DNA from: Christensenella sp. UBA5489
GTDB lineage: Bacteria; Bacillota; Clostridia; Christensenellales; UBA1242
Length of the DNA: 9,528 bases
Assembly (NCBI GenBank): GCA_002424095.1
Contig: DIPL01000007.1
Location: 18,505 to 28,032, forward strand
Direction: 5' to 3'
Part shown: positions 5,883-9,528 of the stretch, one piece after another
Layout: each line of letters starts with the position of its first letter
Numbering within the stretch: position 1 is the first letter of the stretch
Program-made: the position numbers and the translations under genes
Notes under the pieces: model-generated
Databases searched by the model: none
Told to the model about the DNA's origin: nothing
Seen by the model: the letters and a program-made list of their open reading frames with translations, nothing else

Positions 5883-6593
5883 ATGGAAGAAATTTTGTTC
5901 TATGTTTTAGTGGCTGTAAGTGTTGTTATGAGTGCCGTTTTTATTTACTTTTCAAACGGACAAACAAATCTAAGGTCAATTGTTTTAAAAGCAATTTCAA
6001 GTTTTCTTTTTACCGCCGTTGCCATTTATGCTTGCTTTTTAAACCTTTTCACTCTTGGAACAATGCTGTTTGTGCTTGGCTTTGTTTTAAGTTGTTTCGG
6101 CGATGTGATACTGGGCTTGCCCGATTTTCCCGAACTTAAAGAGAAGAAAAACAAGGCAATTGTTTCTGGCGGTATGTTTTTTGCAGCCGCTCACGTTGCT
6201 TATTATATTGCAATGATTATTCTTTTCGGCTGGGCGTGGTGGCCGTTGTTGATTGCCGTTCTACTTGCTGCATTTTTCTTTTTATTCACCAAACTTGCAT
6301 TAAAAATTGATTTTGGAAAAATGTCAGGTGGCATTGCTTTTTACTCGCTTTTCGTTTCCATTGTTACAAGTCAAGGCATTTATGCGTTATTTGCGTTAAA
6401 TTTTAGTTTATATTCAATCTTAATTGCGATTGGATTTTTGCTTTTTTACGTATCCGATATTGTGCTTATGAAAATTTATTTCAACAATAATGAAAGGCAA
6501 AATAATAGAGTTTTATACTATTATAATTTAGGACTATATTATGCTGCACAAATCTTAATTGCAACATCTCTTATTTTAGTTCATGCAATTTAG
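5883..6593 (+). CDS. YhhN/TMEM86-family membrane protein
   Basis: This 236-residue polytopic membrane protein has about eight hydrophobic segments. The ATG at 5883 follows AGGAG (5871-5875) by seven nt. Family marks include K36 in the second segment, the GD pair at 73-74 (CFGDVILGL), GGMFFAAAHVAYY at 97-109 with H104, the SD pair at 191-192 (YVSDIVLM), and YYAAQ at 219-223. In the YhhN (PF07947) family these conserved Asp/His residues line the membrane interior. Animal TMEM86A/B hydrolyse the vinyl-ether bond of lysoplasmalogens, while the bacterial substrate is not generally established. Length is normal for the family. The gene is monocistronic, with its own promoter candidate upstream and a terminator at 6637-6660. 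The family call is firm; the enzymatic role is inferred. Confidence 0.85.
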   Translation: MEEILFYVLVAVSVVMSAVFIYFSNGQTNLRSIVLKAISSFLFTAVAIYACFLNLFTLGTMLFVLGFVLSCFGDVILGLPDFPELKEKKNKAIVSGGMFFAAAHVAYYIAMIILFGWAWWPLLIAVLLAAFFFLFTKLALKIDFGKMSGGIAFYSLFVSIVTSQGIYALFALNFSLYSILIAIGFLLFYVSDIVLMKIYFNNNERQNNRVLYYYNLGLYYAAQILIATSLILVHAI

Positions 6594-6636
6594 TAAAACG
6601 AATTAGACGAACCTTAAATTCGTAATTCCACTTTGC

Positions 6637-6660
6637 CCTGAATTTTTTCAGGATTTTTTC
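6637..6660 (+). terminator. Terminator of the YhhN-family gene
   Basis: A stem of CCTGAA (6637-6642) with TTCAGG (6647-6652), a TTTT loop, and ATTTTTTC after it, 43 nt beyond the stop. A second, weaker 7-bp inverted repeat (ACGAATT 6598-6604 with AATTCGT 6617-6623) precedes it. Confidence 0.7.
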
Positions 6661-6698
6661 ATTTGTTGTTTCCCGCTTTGTCTGTTTATTTTAATTGA

Positions 6699-6727
6699 TT
6701 GACATATTTTTTAAATAATGATAATAT
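6699..6727 (+). promoter_or_regulatory. Strong sigma-A-type promoter of ileS
   Basis: A perfect -35 TTGACA (6699-6704), a 17-nt spacer and TAATAT (6722-6727) lie 27 nt upstream of the ATG. The predicted start near 6734 leaves about 20 nt of leader, filled mainly by the ribosome binding site AAGGAGA (6741-6747). There is no room for a T-box leader. Confidence 0.75.
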
Positions 6728-6754
6728 TTAAACACAATTTAAGGAGAAATTATA

Positions 6755-9528
6755 ATGCCAAAACAAACAGAAAAAAATCAAAAAGATAACAAAAAAAACT
6801 TATTAAAAAACATAAAAAAAGCAAGTGAAACAAATAATATAGGAAATAAATTGAGTGACGTTGAAAACACTGAATTATATCAAAAGGTTTCTCCGAAACT
6901 AGATTTTGTTTCTGGTGAAATGGAAATTCTTGACTTTTGGAAAAAGAATAATATATTTGAAAAAACTTTGAAACAAAATGAAAATAATAAAACTTTTTCA
7001 TACTTTGAAGGTCCGCCAACTGCAAACGGATTGCCACATGCGGGACATTCTCTCACACAGTCAATAAAAGATATTGTGTTGAGATATAAAACAATGAAAG
7101 GTTTTTATGTTCCACGAAAAGCAGGCTGGGACACGCACGGCTTACCAGTTGAACTTGAAATTGAAAAAGAAATTGGTTCAAGCGGAAAGCAAGACATTGA
7201 AAAATTTGGCGTTGAAAAGTTCACTTCACTTTGCAAAGAAAGTGTCTGGAAATATAAAGGGTTGTGGGAGAGTATAGGTGCGAGAATAGGATTTTGGATT
7301 GATTTAGACAACGCCTATATAACTTATAATAATAATTATATAGAAAGCATTTTTTGGGCATTGAAAAAACTTTTTGATAAAGGTTTAATTTATAAAGGGC
7401 ATAGAATTAGCCCTTATTGTCCTCGTTGTGGTACTGCACTTTCAAAAATGGAAGTGGAAAAAAACTATAAAAACGTAAAAGAAAATAGTGTTTTCGTGAA
7501 ATTTAAAAGTTTGGAAGAAGAAAATACTTATTTCCTCGTTTGGACAACAACTCCTTGGACTTTGCTCTCGAATGTGGCAATTTGTATGAATCCAAATGAA
7601 AAATATGTAAAACTTGAAAGTGGCGGGGAAAATTATATTGTACTTGAAAATTTGGCTGATAAACTTTTTGAGAACTATAAAATTGTTTATTCAAAATTAG
7701 GAAAAGAATTTGAATTTCAAAAATATGAACCGCTTTTTGATTATCATAAAAGTCAATTTCCTGCTACCAATGCTTTTTTTGTGGTGGTGGATGATTATGT
7801 AACTTTACAGGACGGCTCTGGAATTGTCCATATTGCACCTGCTTTTGGAGCGGAAGATTTTGAGGTAGGGCAAAAATACAATCTTCCAATTCTCCAAATG
7901 GTTGATGATAATGGAAAAATTGTCGATGATGCTTACGACTTCAAAGGGCTTCTAGCAAAGCAAGCTGATTCGCCTATTATTAAAAGATTGATTGCAGAAA
8001 ATAAACACTTTAAAACTGAACCTATTGAACATAGTTATCCGCATTGTTGGCGTTGCGAAACTCCGCTTTTATATTACGCAAAAAGTGCGTGGTTTGTTAA
8101 AACAACCGCATTTAAAAATCAAATGATAAAAAATAATAGCGATGTTTTTTGGATACCTGAAACAATTAAAACTGGGAGAATGGGCAACTTTTTGGAAAAT
8201 AATATTGACTGGGGAATTTCTCGTACACGATATTGGGGCACGCCATTGCCGTTTTGGGAATGTGAATGCGGACACATCATTGCAATTGGAAGTGTTGCTG
8301 AATTAAAAGAGCGTTCAGGAATTAAAGAAATCAACGACTTGCATAAATCCGAACTTGATAAAATTGAGTTTAAGTGCGAAAAATGCAACGGCAAAATGCG
8401 TCGTACGCCAGAAGTTTTAGATTGTTGGTTTGATAGTGGAAGTATGCCGTTTGCACAATATCATTATCCTTTTGAAAATAAAGAAATTTTCGAAAAAAGA
8501 TTTCCAGCAGATTTCATTTGCGAAGGAATAGACCAAACACGTGGCTGGTTCTATACATTGCAAGCAGTGAATACAGCACTTTTTGGAAAGTCGCCATATA
8601 AAGCGTGTATGGCATTGGGACTTGTCAACGACCGTTTTGGAATTAAAATGAGTAAGTCAAAGGGCAATGGCATTGACCCTTGGAACATTTTAAATAAAGA
8701 AGGAGCGGATGCTCTGCGTTGGTATTTTTACAATACTTGCAATCCTGGGCAAGGCTTATCTTTCAATGAAGATAATTTGCTTGAATTGCAACGTAAATTT
8801 ATGGGAACACTTTGGAATGTCTATGCTTTTTATGTGTTATATGCGAATATAGACAATTTTAATCCAACAAAATATAAACTTGAAAATTGCGATTTGGCTT
8901 TCATTGATAAATGGATTCTTTCTGAATTTAATGCTTTAATAAAATTTATTGGTGATGGACTAGATTTATTCAACACACTTGACACTTCTCGCAAGATAAC
9001 TGATTTTGTCGATGTTTTGTCAAATTGGTATATACGTCGTTCACGGGACCGCTATTGGACAAGCGGTGAGACAGAAGATAAAATTGCAGCATTTATGACA
9101 CTCTACACAATTTTATCCGAACTTTCAAAACTCATTGCCCCATTTGTTCCATTTATTTCTGAAAGGATTTATCAAAATTTAGTGCGTAATATTAAAAAGA
9201 ATTCGCCTGAAAGCGTTCATTTATGCGAATTTCCAAAGGCAAATCAAAAGTTGATTAATGACGAGTTAAATATTGGAATGAAAAAAGTTCTAGATATTGT
9301 TTTTCTTGGCAGAAGCGCACGCAATTCAGCAAATATTAAAAACCGCCAGCCACTTTCAAAAATAATGGTTTATAGTGCAGGCGAATTGAATTTAAGCGAT
9401 GAACTTAAAGACTTAATTGCAAGCGAACTGAATGTTGAAAAAGTGGAAATTTTAAGCGAAGCAGGAAATTTTATAACTTATGAATTAAAACCGCAACTTA
9501 AAATATTAGGTCCAAAGTTTGGTAAGCG
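6755..9528 (+). CDS. ileS: Isoleucyl-tRNA synthetase, eukaryote-like type 2 (3' end beyond the window)
   Basis: This cytoplasmic class I synthetase charges tRNA-Ile with isoleucine and edits valine. ATG 6755 follows AAGGAGA by seven nt; 924 codons are visible without a stop. Domains in order: a Lys/Asn-rich extension (1-41) absent from typical IleS; the family start YQKVSPKLDF (42-51); the HIGH motif as HAGH (95-98) in PPTANGLPHAGH; zinc-type CPRC (222-225); the CP1 editing domain with WTTTPW (263-268) and GSGIVHIAPAFGAEDF (354-369, with the editing Asp expected at D368); CWRC (431-434); CEC (503-505) and CEKC (541-544); DQTRGWF (593-599); KMSKS (631-635); and the anticodon-binding domain from about 690 on. 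KTMKGFYVPRKAGWDTHGLP and the overall layout match the IleS2 type, which is often resistant to mupirocin, rather than the E. coli type. Roughly 100 residues are expected beyond the window end. Confidence 0.95.
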   Translation, partial: MPKQTEKNQKDNKKNLLKNIKKASETNNIGNKLSDVENTELYQKVSPKLDFVSGEMEILDFWKKNNIFEKTLKQNENNKTFSYFEGPPTANGLPHAGHSLTQSIKDIVLRYKTMKGFYVPRKAGWDTHGLPVELEIEKEIGSSGKQDIEKFGVEKFTSLCKESVWKYKGLWESIGARIGFWIDLDNAYITYNNNYIESIFWALKKLFDKGLIYKGHRISPYCPRCGTALSKMEVEKNYKNVKENSVFVKFKSLEEENTYFLVWTTTPWTLLSNVAICMNPNEKYVKLESGGENYIVLENLADKLFENYKIVYSKLGKEFEFQKYEPLFDYHKSQFPATNAFFVVVDDYVTLQDGSGIVHIAPAFGAEDFEVGQKYNLPILQMVDDNGKIVDDAYDFKGLLAKQADSPIIKRLIAENKHFKTEPIEHSYPHCWRCETPLLYYAKSAWFVKTTAFKNQMIKNNSDVFWIPETIKTGRMGNFLENNIDWGISRTRYWGTPLPFWECECGHIIAIGSVAELKERSGIKEINDLHKSELDKIEFKCEKCNGKMRRTPEVLDCWFDSGSMPFAQYHYPFENKEIFEKRFPADFICEGIDQTRGWFYTLQAVNTALFGKSPYKACMALGLVNDRFGIKMSKSKGNGIDPWNILNKEGADALRWYFYNTCNPGQGLSFNEDNLLELQRKFMGTLWNVYAFYVLYANIDNFNPTKYKLENCDLAFIDKWILSEFNALIKFIGDGLDLFNTLDTSRKITDFVDVLSNWYIRRSRDRYWTSGETEDKIAAFMTLYTILSELSKLIAPFVPFISERIYQNLVRNIKKNSPESVHLCEFPKANQKLINDELNIGMKKVLDIVFLGRSARNSANIKNRQPLSKIMVYSAGELNLSDELKDLIASELNVEKVEILSEAGNFITYELKPQLKILGPKFGK

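Noticed and set aside
5759..6139. Plus-strand 126-codon frame overlapping the YhhN gene
   Set aside because: It is an out-of-frame shadow of the YhhN coding sequence; the YhhN frame has the ribosome binding site and family motifs.
6750..8394. Several minus-strand frames opposite ileS
   Set aside because: All are antisense shadows of a well-supported synthetase gene and lack ribosome binding sites.

Overview
The window is a low-GC, AT-rich bacterial segment. It most likely comes from a Firmicutes-type (Bacillota) or related low-GC Gram-positive genome. The support is AGGAG-type ribosome binding sites, sigma-A-like promoters, intrinsic terminators with T-runs, CCA-encoding tRNA genes, TGA used as a stop, and Asn/Lys/Ile-rich proteins. 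No species can be assigned from the sequence alone.

Layout. (1) 1-1241: the 3' part of a large gene for a probably extracellular protein with bacterial Ig-like (BIg2-like) segments, closed by a clear terminator. (2) 1242-2346: a gene graveyard with a short plus-strand coding remnant, a minus-strand terminator, a possible Cys-rich remnant, and a minus-strand pseudogene (1778-2286) with one in-frame stop and one frameshift. Two copies of a 14-bp sequence in inverted orientation flank part of it. (3) 2347-3930: a very AT-rich islet of two plus-strand genes, a small protein with an excisionase/HTH-like N-terminus and a 375-residue unknown protein carrying an RNxxxH (HEPN-like) motif. It ends in a bidirectional terminator shared with the converging tRNA-Arg gene. 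(4) 3962-5200, minus strand: tRNA-Arg(CCT), a truncated second tRNA-Arg(CCT)-like sequence that loses tRNA character just after its anticodon loop, a heavily frameshifted SHOCT-domain pseudogene, and tRNA-Leu(AAG). (5) 5201-5882: about 680 bp without a convincing gene. (6) 5883-6593: a YhhN/TMEM86-family membrane protein. (7) 6755-9528: ileS, a eukaryote-like (type 2) isoleucyl-tRNA synthetase, cut off by the window end.

How it fits together. The right end (YhhN protein, ileS) looks like stable chromosome. The stretch from about 1242 to 5200 looks like an accessory hotspot beside tRNA genes, with decayed genes, att-like tRNA debris, short repeats and one still-intact two-gene islet. The best candidate for something undescribed is that islet (2347-3930): a putative DNA-binding small protein next to a large unknown protein with a possible HEPN ribonuclease motif. 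A defence or toxin role is inference only. Other points of note are the strong promoter directly upstream of ileS with no T-box leader, the Lys/Asn-rich 41-residue N-terminal extension of IleS, and the A34 anticodon of tRNA-Leu.
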